NCBI GenBank assembly: GCA_039800325.1
Contig: JBDLQY010000260.1
Location: 1-64,000, forward strand
From: SYIM01 sp039800325
Lineage (GTDB): Bacteria; Pseudomonadota; Gammaproteobacteria; Burkholderiales; Burkholderiaceae_E
Reading direction: 5' to 3'
DNA length: 64,000 nt
The translations under genes were made by a program, and so were the position numbers. This document shows, one piece after another, positions 8,484 to 17,100 of the stretch. Below the pieces are notes generated by a model that saw only the letters and a program-made list of their open reading frames with translations, searched no databases and was not told where the DNA came from. How positions within the stretch are numbered: position 1 is the first letter of the stretch; each line of letters starts with the position of its first letter.

Positions 8484-8969
8484 TTATTGGCCGAACTGAC
8501 GGCCACGGCGCTGACCACCATCGCCACCACCGCCACCGTAGCCACCGCCACCACCGCCGCCGCCGTAGCCACCACCACCGCCGCCACGACCATAGCCGCC
8601 GCCGCCACCGCCGCCGCCGCCGCCACCGTAGCCGCCACCACCGCCGCCACGACCATAGCCGCCGCCACCGCCGCCGCCGCGCCGCGGACCACCACCACCA
8701 CCACCACCGCCGCCGCCGCCAGTCTGCTCGCGCGCCTCATTGACCACCAGGCTACGACCTTCCAGCGAAAAGCCGTTCAGTGCCCGGATGGCAGCCTGCG
8801 CAGCATCATCAGCCACCATGGTGACGAAACCAAAACCGCGTGAGCGGCCCGTTTCGCGGTCCATGACAATCTTCGCATCGGTCACTTCACCGTGCTGGCC
8901 GAAAAGCTGAGACAGCTGCGCGTCGGTGGCACGCCAGGGCAAATTGCCCACATAGATCTTGGTTCCCAT
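8484..8969 (-). CDS. Glycine-rich RNA-binding protein with one RRM
   Basis: 161 residues. Residues 1-80 form a single RNA recognition motif with RNP2 (KIYVGNLPW) and RNP1 (RGFGFVTM, 45-52). Residues 84 to about 152 are nearly pure Gly with Tyr/Arg (GYGRGGGGGGYGG), ending in a basic GQRRGRQFGQ. Bacterial proteins of this type are single-stranded RNA binders, often cold-induced; that role is inferred here. The Gly tail is encoded by an extreme GCC/ACC repeat tract holding a 63-bp tandem duplication. The 5' leader carries a long-range inverted repeat. It is divergent from lexA with 255 bp between starts. Confidence 0.9.
   Translation of the reverse strand: MGTKIYVGNLPWRATDAQLSQLFGQHGEVTDAKIVMDRETGRSRGFGFVTMVADDAAQAAIRALNGFSLEGRSLVVNEAREQTGGGGGGGGGGGPRRGGGGGGGYGRGGGGGGYGGGGGGGGGGGYGRGGGGGGYGGGGGGGGYGGGGGDGGQRRGRQFGQ
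8514..8720 (-). repeat. GCC/ACC-rich low-complexity tract with 63-bp tandem duplication
   Basis: Codes for the glycine tail of the RRM protein. Within it, 8565-8627 and 8628-8690 are consecutive 63-bp copies (21 codons), each starting GTAGCC on the plus strand and containing CCACGACCATAGCC. Such tracts are prone to slippage, so length variation between strains is likely. Confidence 0.85.
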
Positions 8970-9006
8970 CTTGGAAACAGTCCCTCGAAGCCGTTAAGAA
9001 CTTTCA

Positions 9007-9051
9007 TTGCATTTCGAGGAACACCGACGGACAGCAAACCGAGAAATGCAA
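9007..9051 (-). promoter_or_regulatory. Inverted repeat in the leader of the RRM gene
   Basis: TTGCATTTC (9007-9015) and GAAATGCAA (9043-9051) are a perfect 9-bp inverted repeat with a 27-nt spacer, 37 nt before the RRM start codon. In the transcript it would form a long AU-rich stem with a big loop. The base pairing is seen; a regulatory role (thermosensor, autoregulation by the RRM protein, or an operator) is inference. Confidence 0.45.
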
Positions 9052-9170
9052 CACGCCAGGCTGGACCCAAATCCCGCCCTTGTCACGACTGTGCCATAAC
9101 CGCAGCAAATTGCACAGTCAAGCGAAATCAAAGGTTTTGTGGACTCTTGCCGGAGTGAGCCGACGAGTGC

Positions 9171-9200
9171 TTGCCTGACACCCTAAAAATACTGTATAAA
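9171..9200 (+). promoter_or_regulatory. Candidate lexA promoter
   Basis: TTGCCT at 9171-9176 and TATAAA at 9195-9200 are separated by 18 bp. The -10 lies inside the LexA box, which would let LexA block RNA polymerase. Confidence 0.55.
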
Positions 9201-9209
9201 ATTACAGAT
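9190..9209 (+). promoter_or_regulatory. LexA (SOS) box of lexA-imuA-imuB
   Basis: TACTGTATAAAATTACAGAT matches the CTG-N10-CAG pattern of the proteobacterial LexA operator. It ends 15 bp before the lexA start, giving autoregulation and SOS induction of the whole imuAB operon. Confidence 0.9.
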
Positions 9210-9224
9210 CAGGAGGTTTCTTCC

Positions 9225-9869
9225 ATGCGTGATCTCACCGCTCGTCAGCAGGAAATTCTGGCGCTCATTCGCCAACATATCGCCGATACCGGCTTTCCGC
9301 CCACCCGGGCTGAAATCGCCACTCGGCTCGGTTTTCGCTCCCCCAATGCTGCCGAAGAGCACCTGAAAGCCCTGCCTCGCAAAGGGGTGATCGAGCTCGC
9401 CTCGGGGGCCTCACGCGGCATACGCCTGCGCCTGCTGCCCGACGCCGCGGGCGAAACACCTCGCGCCGTGCAGATAGCGTTCAGTCTGCCTCTGGTGGGC
9501 CGGGTAGCCGCCGGTAGCCCCATTCTTGCCCAAGAGCACATCGAGGCCAGTTATGCCATCGACCCCACCCTGTTCTCTGAGCGCCCCGACTACCTGCTCA
9601 AGGTTCGCGGCATGAGCATGCGCGATGCCGGCATCCTTGACGGCGATCTGCTGGCTGTACGCAGCACGCAAGAAGTTCGCAATGGTCAAATCGTAGTTGC
9701 TCGGGTTGGCGATGAAGTCACCGTCAAGCGTTGGCGTCGTAAAGGCTCTCTGGTCGAACTACTCCCCGAAAACCCCGACTATGAGCCCATCGTGCTCGAT
9801 ACGCGCCGCGATTCACTGGCTGTCGAAGGCATTGGCATCGGCCTGTTACGCACTGGGCATTCGCTGTGA
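9225..9869 (+). CDS. lexA: SOS repressor LexA
   Basis: Represses DNA-damage genes and is inactivated by RecA-stimulated self-cleavage. 214 residues from the ATG at 9225, preceded by AGGAGG at 9-nt spacing; the start choice also matches the family N-terminus MRDLTARQQEILALI. Winged helix domain in the first 70 residues (TRAEIATRLGFRSPNAAEEHLKAL), cleavage site A96-G97 in VAAGSPI, catalytic Ser131 (GMSMRDAGI) and Lys168 (DEVTVKRW). These positions are each shifted by 12 from E. coli LexA, as expected for this longer type. First gene of the lexA-imuA-imuB operon; overlaps imuA by 4 nt. Confidence 0.97.
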   Translation: MRDLTARQQEILALIRQHIADTGFPPTRAEIATRLGFRSPNAAEEHLKALPRKGVIELASGASRGIRLRLLPDAAGETPRAVQIAFSLPLVGRVAAGSPILAQEHIEASYAIDPTLFSERPDYLLKVRGMSMRDAGILDGDLLAVRSTQEVRNGQIVVARVGDEVTVKRWRRKGSLVELLPENPDYEPIVLDTRRDSLAVEGIGIGLLRTGHSL

Positions 9870-10612
9870 AAACGGGCGATCTGGTGCTACCGGCCGCGGT
9901 CTGGCATGCCGGCCGTTTCACCCAAGATCACGCCAGCGGTGTGTCCAGCGGCTTTACCCGATTAGACGCAGTACTGCCCGGCGCGGGCTGGCCTGTTGGG
10001 GCGCTTACCGAACTCATCAGCCCTGAGCCCGGCATCGGCGAGTTGCGTCTGCTGGTGCCCATGCTGCGCAACATCACTCGCGAGCGGCGCTTTGCCATCA
10101 TGCTGGCACCACCTCTCATCCCGTACGGCCCAGCTTTGGCCAGCTTCGGCATTGACACCGACTATCTGCTGGTCATCCAGGCCAGCCATGCGGCTGATCG
10201 ACTCTGGGCCATTGAGCAAACGCTCAAAAGTGCCGGCTTCGGTGCCCTGATCGCCTGGCTACCCCAGCACCGTACCCGCCCAGAGCACCTGCGTCGTCTG
10301 CAGCAGGCTACGCAGTCCGCCCGGGGCCCCAGCTTCCTGTTTCGACACCTGGCGGCCCAGGGTGAGACCTCACCTGCCCCCCTGCGATTACTGCTGCTAC
10401 CCAGACCCGAGCAACGTCTCTCGGTGCAGATTCTTAAGCGGCGAGGCCCGGTCATTGCCCAGCCCCTGTTGCTCGATCTGCCTCAGCCACCTCAAAGTCT
10501 CAGCCTGCGCAGCAACCCAGCATCCGGCACTCAAAACACTACCGCCAGCGTGCTGGCCACAGCGCATAGCCGTCCTCCCGGGACACATCCCAAGCCGGTG
10601 CTTATGCACTGA
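9866..10612 (+). CDS. imuA: Translesion synthesis accessory protein ImuA
   Basis: RecA-like (SulA-type) accessory factor of the ImuA-ImuB-DnaE2 mutasome, which carries out error-prone bypass after DNA damage. 248 residues. GTG start at 9866 overlaps the lexA stop (GTGA), a sign of translational coupling. The N-terminal segment VWHAGRFTQDHASGVSSGF and TRLDAVLPGAGWPVGALTEL is the family signature, where the Walker A region of RecA is degenerate. The Pro/Ser-rich C-terminal 50 residues look disordered. imuB starts 34 nt downstream. Function follows from family and operon context. Confidence 0.9.
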   Translation: MKTGDLVLPAAVWHAGRFTQDHASGVSSGFTRLDAVLPGAGWPVGALTELISPEPGIGELRLLVPMLRNITRERRFAIMLAPPLIPYGPALASFGIDTDYLLVIQASHAADRLWAIEQTLKSAGFGALIAWLPQHRTRPEHLRRLQQATQSARGPSFLFRHLAAQGETSPAPLRLLLLPRPEQRLSVQILKRRGPVIAQPLLLDLPQPPQSLSLRSNPASGTQNTTASVLATAHSRPPGTHPKPVLMH

Positions 10613-10646
10613 ACAAAGCCCGGAGTCAGCGCTGGGCGCCTGTCGT

Positions 10647-12227
10647 ATGCGATGGTTGGCAATCTGTATCCCAGACTTCGCGCTGCAACTTGCCTTACGC
10701 GGCAGTGCTGACGCGGCGCCCCTGCTGGCGCTCAGCCATCAGGGGCGCCTGCTGGCTGTCAGCCCGGCGGCACAACAGGCTGGACTCGAACCAGGCCTGT
10801 CCTGCAGTACCGCACTCGCGCTCGCCCCCCATCTGCAACAGCTCGATTACGACCCGCTCGCCGAAGACCGTTCTCTCAGGGCACTGGCCGCCTGGGCTTT
10901 GCAATTCACCCCACGACTGTCGCTACGCCTGCCCGATCAAACCCGTGCCAACTCGGCATCCGCAGGTCTGGTACTCGATATCGCGCAAAGCCTACGACTG
11001 TTCGGCGGACTCAAACCCCTGGCCAGCCGGGTGCGCGAAGGGCTGGCACGCGCAGGCTGCACCGCCCGCCTGGCGTTCGCACCCACAGCCACAGCGGCCT
11101 GGCTCATGGCCTGTCATCGCGACGGACTGCAGGCCAGCCACAGCGAGGCCCTGGCGGTCTGTTTAGCACGCCTGCCCGTCAGTCTGCTTGATGGTGCAGT
11201 CACGCATATCGACGATTTGCTCAGCCTGGGTGCGCGCAGCATCGGCGATCTGCTACAGCTCCCACGGGCTGGCCTCTCTCGTCGCTTCGGCAGGTCTATG
11301 CTTGACGAACTCGATCAGGCTCTGGGGCATTCACCTGAGCACTGGCCCAGTTTCGAGGCGCCCGCACATTTTGATGCCGACCTGCAACTACCCGCCCCTA
11401 TCGAGCATACCGAAGCGCTGGGCTTTGCCGCGCAGCGCCTGCTTGAGCCCCTATGCGGCTGGTTGGCGGCTCGCCAGGCAGGTGCGCGCAGTTTCAAGCT
11501 GCAACTCAAGCATGAACGACAAGCACAGACCACGCTCACGGTACGTCTGTCGAGCCCCGCACATGCCATCGATCGACTGATCACCCTGCTGCGTGAACAT
11601 CTACAACGCACACGACTCAGTGCGCCGGTCAGTGGCCTTACGCTCAGCTGCGATTCGATCGAAGCTCTTCAACTGCACTCTCATGAGTTGTTTTCCGGTG
11701 GACAAGACACCGGCGACGACATGGCCCGACTGCTTGAGCGACTGCAAACCCGACTGGGCCCTGACACCATCAACCGTCTGTATCGGGTGGCTGAGCACCG
11801 ACCCGAATACGCCCATCGCTTTGAGCCCCTGCATGATTGGCCCACCAGACCCGAGACGGTGCCTCGCGCTGCATCGGATGCCTCAGGCATATCGCGCAAA
11901 CGCCCGCAACCGGGTATGCCCGCCGCATTGCCCGCCGCATTGCCCGCCGACGCGCCAAGATTACCTCGACCGCTCTGGCTGCTCGCCCAACCCCTATCCA
12001 TTCAAGAACGTAATAACCGACCCTTCTGGCAGGGACCTCTGGCCCTGCTGGCTGGCCCTGAACGTATCGAAGCAGGGTGGTGGGATGGCAAGCTGGTGCA
12101 ACGTGACTACTTCATCGCTGAAAACGATTCACACCGCTTATTCTGGGTTTATCGCGAACGTGCTACCGGCAAGTCCTCGAACACCACCGAAGGCTCAGGC
12201 TGGTTTGTGCAGGGCTACTTTGGCTGA
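10647..12227 (+). CDS. imuB: Y-family polymerase-like protein ImuB
   Basis: Catalytically dead Y-family polymerase homologue that ties ImuA and DnaE2 to the beta clamp. 526 residues from the ATG at 10647, giving the typical MRWLAICIPDFALQLAL start; an upstream in-frame extension overlaps imuA and is rejected. Where active Y-family enzymes have the SIDEA motif, this reads LVLDIAQSLRLFGG, so the catalytic Glu is gone, as known for ImuB. A finger/little-finger region follows, then a Pro-rich linker with two exact 12-bp repeats (11919-11942, PAALPAAL). The C-terminus (WVYRER, GWFVQGYFG) is family-typical. Its last 13 nt overlap the convergent DksA-like gene. Confidence 0.92.
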   Translation: MRWLAICIPDFALQLALRGSADAAPLLALSHQGRLLAVSPAAQQAGLEPGLSCSTALALAPHLQQLDYDPLAEDRSLRALAAWALQFTPRLSLRLPDQTRANSASAGLVLDIAQSLRLFGGLKPLASRVREGLARAGCTARLAFAPTATAAWLMACHRDGLQASHSEALAVCLARLPVSLLDGAVTHIDDLLSLGARSIGDLLQLPRAGLSRRFGRSMLDELDQALGHSPEHWPSFEAPAHFDADLQLPAPIEHTEALGFAAQRLLEPLCGWLAARQAGARSFKLQLKHERQAQTTLTVRLSSPAHAIDRLITLLREHLQRTRLSAPVSGLTLSCDSIEALQLHSHELFSGGQDTGDDMARLLERLQTRLGPDTINRLYRVAEHRPEYAHRFEPLHDWPTRPETVPRAASDASGISRKRPQPGMPAALPAALPADAPRLPRPLWLLAQPLSIQERNNRPFWQGPLALLAGPERIEAGWWDGKLVQRDYFIAENDSHRLFWVYRERATGKSSNTTEGSGWFVQGYFG

Positions 12228-12598
12228 ACACCCAGAGCGCCAAGGCGCTCACGCCGCACCTGACAGTCAATGCAACGCAAGGCCAACGGCTGGCTACGCA
12301 GTCGCTCGAGCGGAATGTCAGAGGCGCAGTCTATGCAGACACCGTATTCACCGGTGTCGATACGCCGTATCGCCTCACGAATGCCACGCCACTCCTGGAT
12401 GTCGCGTTGTGCCTCAGCGAGATCAAGCCCGCTTTCAGACTCAACCCAGGCCATGTCACCACTATCGCCCACCCGGCCCAGCATCTCGAGATCTTCGACC
12501 GACTCACGCAACTTAGCGGCAATTTCACCCTCAAGCACGCGCGAACGCTTGTGCATGATGTCGCGCAGACCCGCGACTTCGGTCGGTTTGAGAGACAT
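12215..12598 (-). CDS. DksA/TraR-family C4 zinc-finger protein
   Basis: 127 residues from the ATG at 12598 (a GTG 9 nt upstream is also possible). The N-terminal half is helical and likely a coiled-coil hairpin with DSGDMA at residues 45-50; this fits the DxxDxA tip that DksA uses in the RNA polymerase secondary channel. The C-terminal half has a four-Cys zinc finger, C88-xx-C91 and C109-xx-C112. Such proteins modulate transcription initiation, often with ppGpp. It is not the main DksA judging by size (E. coli DksA is 151 residues). The stop lies inside the 3' end of imuB on the other strand. Confidence 0.85.
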   Translation of the reverse strand: MSLKPTEVAGLRDIMHKRSRVLEGEIAAKLRESVEDLEMLGRVGDSGDMAWVESESGLDLAEAQRDIQEWRGIREAIRRIDTGEYGVCIDCASDIPLERLRSQPLALRCIDCQVRRERLGALGVQPK

Positions 12599-12687
12599 GC
12601 TGAACACCCCTGGAGCAGATCAATCGACTGCGATGATCATAGACAGCCTGGCGGCCAGCAGTCTTGATTCGGGTCAAACCCTCCCAA

Positions 12688-13437
12688 TCAGGCGGCGATG
12701 CGATCGACTGCGTCGGTGATGACCGCATCGACACCGATGGATTCCAGCCACAGCACGCGCTCTGGATCATTGACCGTGTAGGTAATCATGCGCATGCCCT
12801 CGGCGTGTACCGCCTGAACAAGGCTTGCATCAACGCCAGAATGATGTGCATCTAACGCCACGCAACCCAAGGCGTGACAACGCTGGCGCCAGTCATCAGG
12901 CACTTCCTTAACCAGCAGGGCGCGAGGTAACTCGGGTGCCGCATCGCGGGCAGCCGCCAGTGCTGCCTCGGAGAACGAAGACAACAAGGGCACGACCGGC
13001 ATGCTCAGCCAGTATTGCCTGACCTCAAGCGCCACTGCGCGACCCGTGCTTTCTTCCAGTCCGCTACCGGGCTTAATTTCAATATTGGCCTTGAGTCCAC
13101 CTGCAGCCAGCCAGTCGCGCACCTGTGCCAGCGTGGGGATACGTTCGCCCGCAAAGCGCGCGTCAAGCCAGGCCCCGGCATCGAGCGCCTGCAGTTCGTG
13201 TAGCGGCAACTGCGCGACCACACCCCGACCGTTGGTGGTGCGGTCAACCGTCAGGTCATGCATGAGCACCAGTTCGCCCTCAGCCGAGGTCTGTACATCG
13301 AATTCGAACATGGTGTAGCCAAGAGAAGCGCCCAGGCGCATCGCAGCCAGGGTGTTTTCGGGCGCAAGTTTGCCTGCACCTCGGTGGGCAATGCGTCGCG
13401 CATAGGGCCAGGAGGAATCCGCGAAAATCTGAGTCAT
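12688..13437 (-). CDS. ugpQ: Glycerophosphodiester phosphodiesterase
   Basis: Hydrolyses glycerophosphodiesters to glycerol 3-phosphate and an alcohol; no signal peptide, so the cytoplasmic UgpQ type. 249 residues, family length. GDPD catalytic motifs are visible: IAHRGAGKLAPENT (residues 15-28), FEFDVQ (44-49) and VLMHDLTVDRTTNG (57-70), then NIEIKPG and a C-terminal NDPERVLWL segment. It lies between the DksA-like gene and the copper chaperone gene, all on the minus strand with gaps of about 50-90 nt, so co-transcription is possible but not shown. No ugp transporter is present in the window. Confidence 0.9.
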   Translation of the reverse strand: MTQIFADSSWPYARRIAHRGAGKLAPENTLAAMRLGASLGYTMFEFDVQTSAEGELVLMHDLTVDRTTNGRGVVAQLPLHELQALDAGAWLDARFAGERIPTLAQVRDWLAAGGLKANIEIKPGSGLEESTGRAVALEVRQYWLSMPVVPLLSSFSEAALAAARDAAPELPRALLVKEVPDDWRQRCHALGCVALDAHHSGVDASLVQAVHAEGMRMITYTVNDPERVLWLESIGVDAVITDAVDRIAA

Positions 13438-13485
13438 TTCAATAAAGGCCCAGCAAAGTGGGGCGCTCTGGCGAGACAGTCAACG

Positions 13486-14067
13486 TCAGGGCTTGCCATG
13501 ACCCGCCCGAGTGCCAGCGCCCGAGGCCGCAGCCGGATTGGCACCCTGCGCTGGCGAGCTGTGTCCTGTCGAACCGTGCCCCGTCGAACCATGCGCCGAC
13601 GAACCGTGTGTATCAGCTCCCGGGGTACCACGGATAGCTGCTTCAATGCTGATGGTCTCACGCACACCATTGCGGTATTCGATGAGCAGCTGCATGGGCA
13701 CCTCATCGCCCTCGCGAAGATGCCGCCGTAAATCCATCAGCATGATGTGATAGCCACCCGGCTTGAGTTCGACCGGCCGACCCGCTGGCAAATCGATCGA
13801 GGGCACAGCACGCATGCGCATGACATTGTTTTCCATACGCATTTCGTGGATTTCGACGACCCCGGCCACGGGTGAGCTGGCTTCAAGTAGTCGACCTGCG
13901 CGTGGCGCGGTGATCTCCATATAGGCCGCAGTGGACTTCTGGCGCGGCACCGTAGCACGCACCCAGGGCTCTTTGACCGACGACAGCTGAGCCTGCACCT
14001 GAGGTGAGGCGAGACCCAGGACAAGCAGGGCCGATAAACACAGCACGGACAGCGATCGAAACTTCAT
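13486..14067 (-). CDS. Periplasmic copper chaperone PCu(A)C
   Basis: Delivers Cu(I) to the CuA site of cytochrome oxidase. 193 residues with an N-terminal signal peptide (hydrophobic residues 5-20, cut likely after VQAQ). The DUF461 core holds the copper motif H74, M85, H107, M109, which fits the family spacing HX10MX21HXM exactly. After residue 150 the protein has a Gly/Ser/His tail with repeated HGSS/HGST/GHGS units (HGSSAHGSTGHGSTGHSS) that may bind extra metal. No Sco homologue is adjacent. It is divergent from dnaE2, sharing a 97-bp gap that carries the dnaE2 LexA box. Confidence 0.92.
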   Translation of the reverse strand: MKFRSLSVLCLSALLVLGLASPQVQAQLSSVKEPWVRATVPRQKSTAAYMEITAPRAGRLLEASSPVAGVVEIHEMRMENNVMRMRAVPSIDLPAGRPVELKPGGYHIMLMDLRRHLREGDEVPMQLLIEYRNGVRETISIEAAIRGTPGADTHGSSAHGSTGHGSTGHSSPAQGANPAAASGAGTRAGHGKP

Positions 14068-14145
14068 GGTGATGCTCAGGAGATAGAACGATGCGTACGA
14101 ATAACGGGAGACCGAAGTATAGGTGAGGCTTAATGGTCACACGGA

Positions 14146-14165
14146 TACTGTATATTTAAACAGTA
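14146..14165 (+). promoter_or_regulatory. LexA (SOS) box at the dnaE2 start codon
   Basis: TACTGTATATTTAAACAGTA is a near-perfect CTG-N10-CAG operator. Its last base is the A of the proposed dnaE2 ATG. A likely -10 (TATATT) falls at 14151-14156 within the box. Confidence 0.9.
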
Positions 14166-17100
14166 TGCTACCTGCCTATGCCGAACTGCACTGCGTCAGT
14201 AACTTTTCATTTCTACGGGGGGCCTCGCACCCTGAAGAACTGACTGAACGCGCACAGCTGCTGGGCTATTCCGCCTTGGCCATTACCGACGAATGCTCTC
14301 TGGCCGGTGTGGTCCGGGCTCATTTACAGACGCGCGACAGCGGCCTGCCTCTGCTGATTGGCGCAGAGTTTTCACTGCATGAGGTCTTCCCGGACAGCCC
14401 ATGGCAAAGCCGACTCGTACTCATCGCCCGCAACCGCGAGGGATACGGCAATCTGGCAGAACTCATCAGCACGGCCCGCGCCCGTGCAAGCAAAGGACAG
14501 TACCGCTTATTGCGTGATGACCTCGCTCAGGGACTTGCCCACTGTACAGCCTTGTTCGTCGTACAGCCCAGCACACAGGCCATGGCCGCACAGCATCAGT
14601 CCAAACTTGATTTTCAGGCGGGCTTCATCAGCGACTGCTTTGCAGGTCGAACCTGGATCGCAGTCGAGCTGCTGGCCCGCGGTCATGATGCCGTCTGGCT
14701 AGAACACCTGCGCGCGCTCGGCAGGCGCACAAACCTGCCACTGGTAGCCGCTGGCGATGTGCACTTTCACCGGCGATCACGTAAGCCGATGCACGACACC
14801 CTCACCGCCATCCGTCTGAATCAGCCCGTGGCGCGGTGCGGTTTTGCGCTCGCCCCCAATGCCGAGCAGCACCTGCGCAGCCGTCTGCGGCTGGCTCAGC
14901 TGTACCCCCCTGCACTTCTGGAAGAAACCCTTGAGGTAGCCGCCTGTAGCCGCTTCTCGCTGGACGAACTGCGCTACGAATACCCTGATGAAATCGTACC
15001 CCAGGGTCATAGTCCGGCAACGTGGCTGCGCGCGCTGGTCGACGAAGGCATCCTCATCCGCTATCCCCAGGGTATACCCGATACGGTACGCGCCCAAATC
15101 AATCATGAACTCAGCCTTATCAGCGATCTGCACTATGAGCCCTACTTCCTCACCGTAGCCGACATCGTGCGTTTCGCGCGTAGTCGCGGCATTCTGTGCC
15201 AGGGCCGGGGCTCAGCCGCCAACTCTGCAGTGTGCTATTGCCTGGGTATCACCGAAGTCGACCCAGCCCGTATGAGCGTGCTCTTTGAACGATTCATCAG
15301 CCGCGAACGCAATGAACCACCCGATATCGACGTCGACTTTGAGCATCAACGCCGCGAAGAAGTCATCCAATATCTATACGACAAATATGGCCGCCACCGG
15401 GCAGCGCTTACCGCCACCGTCATTCGCTACCGGCATCGCTCGGCCTTACGCGACGTGGGTAAAGCACTCCATATCGACGCACGCTGCATCGAGCGACTCA
15501 TTGCCGCACACGGCTCGGGGGGCAGCACCGATGAACAGCGCCTGACCGAAGCGGGTTTCGATGCCCGCTCAGCTCAGGTGCAATTATGGTTATCGCTGGC
15601 GCAGACGCTACGTGGCTTTCCGCGTCATTTGTCACAGCACACGGGTGGCTTTGTCATCGCCCGCGATCGCCTCACGCGCCTGGTCCCGGTTGAAAACGCC
15701 GCCATGGCTGAGCGCACCGTCATTCAATGGGACAAAGACGACCTCGACGCGCTGGGCCTGCTCAAAGTCGACGTACTTGCGCTGGGCATGTTGAGCGCGA
15801 TCCGACGTGCGCTTGAGTTCATCGCTCAAATTCGCGACCCCTGGCGACTGCCTCAGGGCGGACGTGCCGCGAACGCACCGCCGCTAACAGATTTTCGTAT
15901 CCAGGACATCCCGGCCGAAGACGCTGACACCTACGAAATGATCAGCAGGGCCGACACAGTCGGTGTCTTTCAGATCGAATCGCGTGCGCAGATGAACATG
16001 CTGCCACGCCTGCGCCCACGCTGTTTCTACGATCTGGTCATCGAGGTGGCGATTGTCAGGCCTGGCCCCATTCAGGGTGGCATGGTGCATCCCTATCTGC
16101 GCCGCAGACAAGGTCTGGAAGCCGTGGTCTATCCGCGTGAAGAAATCCGGCCAGCGCTTGAACGCACCCTGGGCGTACCCATCTTCCAAGAACAAGTCAT
16201 GCAGATCGCCATGCTGGCTGCAGGTTTCAGCGCTGGCCAGGCCGACCAACTTCGCCGCGCGATGGCGGCCTGGCGACGCAAAGGAGGTCTGGGTGAGTTC
16301 CAGCATCAGGTCATCAACGGCATGCTGGCGCGAGGCTATCCCCGCGAATTCGCAGAGCGGGTATTCGCACAAATCGAGGGGTTTGGCGAATATGGTTTTC
16401 CCGAAAGCCATGCAGCCAGCTTTGCCTTGCTGGTTTACATCAGCTGCTGGATTAAATGCCACCACCCGGCGGCCTTTCTGGCCGCTATGCTCAACAGCCA
16501 GCCCCTGGGCTTTTACGCACCTGCACAACTGGTGCGCGATGCCCGCGCACACGGCGTGGAAGTGCGTACAGTCGATGTTCTGATCAGCCAGGCACACTGC
16601 AGTCTCGAATTCACAGCCGAGCATCCATCCGATCATGGCAACCCGGCGCAGAGATCATATGCTGTGGCTTCGATCGCATCATCGAGCACTCCGCCAACAG
16701 GCGTCTGTGAGACCACATACCGCGCAGACTCAGACTCGCAACCGGCAGTACGCCTCGGCTTAAACCAGATACGAGGACTCAGCCACGAGGCCATCGCCCG
16801 CATCGTGGCCGCGCGCGAAGCACGATTGCGCGAACGGCTTCAGACCGCAGATCAGGCATCGGCTTTCGCCGGGCGCCCGATCTCCGAAGCCCTACCCCCT
16901 TTGCAGACGCTATCGGTATTTGCCTTTGATGACGTTGCAGATCTGGCCTGCTGTGCCCAGCTCGATAGTCGATCTCTGCGTGCGCTGGCCGATGCGGGCG
17001 CTCTGCGTCATCTGGCCGGTCACCGTCGCCAGGCGCACTGGGCCGCCAGGGGCTCTCAGCGTCTACCAGGGCTGTTTGCGCATCTGCCCGTTCAAGAACA

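Noticed and set aside
8514..8720. CRISPR-like or satellite array
   Set aside because: The units are contiguous coding repeats without spacers and keep codon phase.
8468..8743. His-rich and Thr/Ala-rich open frames in the GCC/ACC tract
   Set aside because: They are other-frame readings of the glycine tail of the RRM protein, whose own frame has an intact RRM domain.
10362..10646. N-terminal extension of imuB
   Set aside because: It overlaps imuA in another frame and lacks family similarity; the ATG at 10647 gives the normal start.
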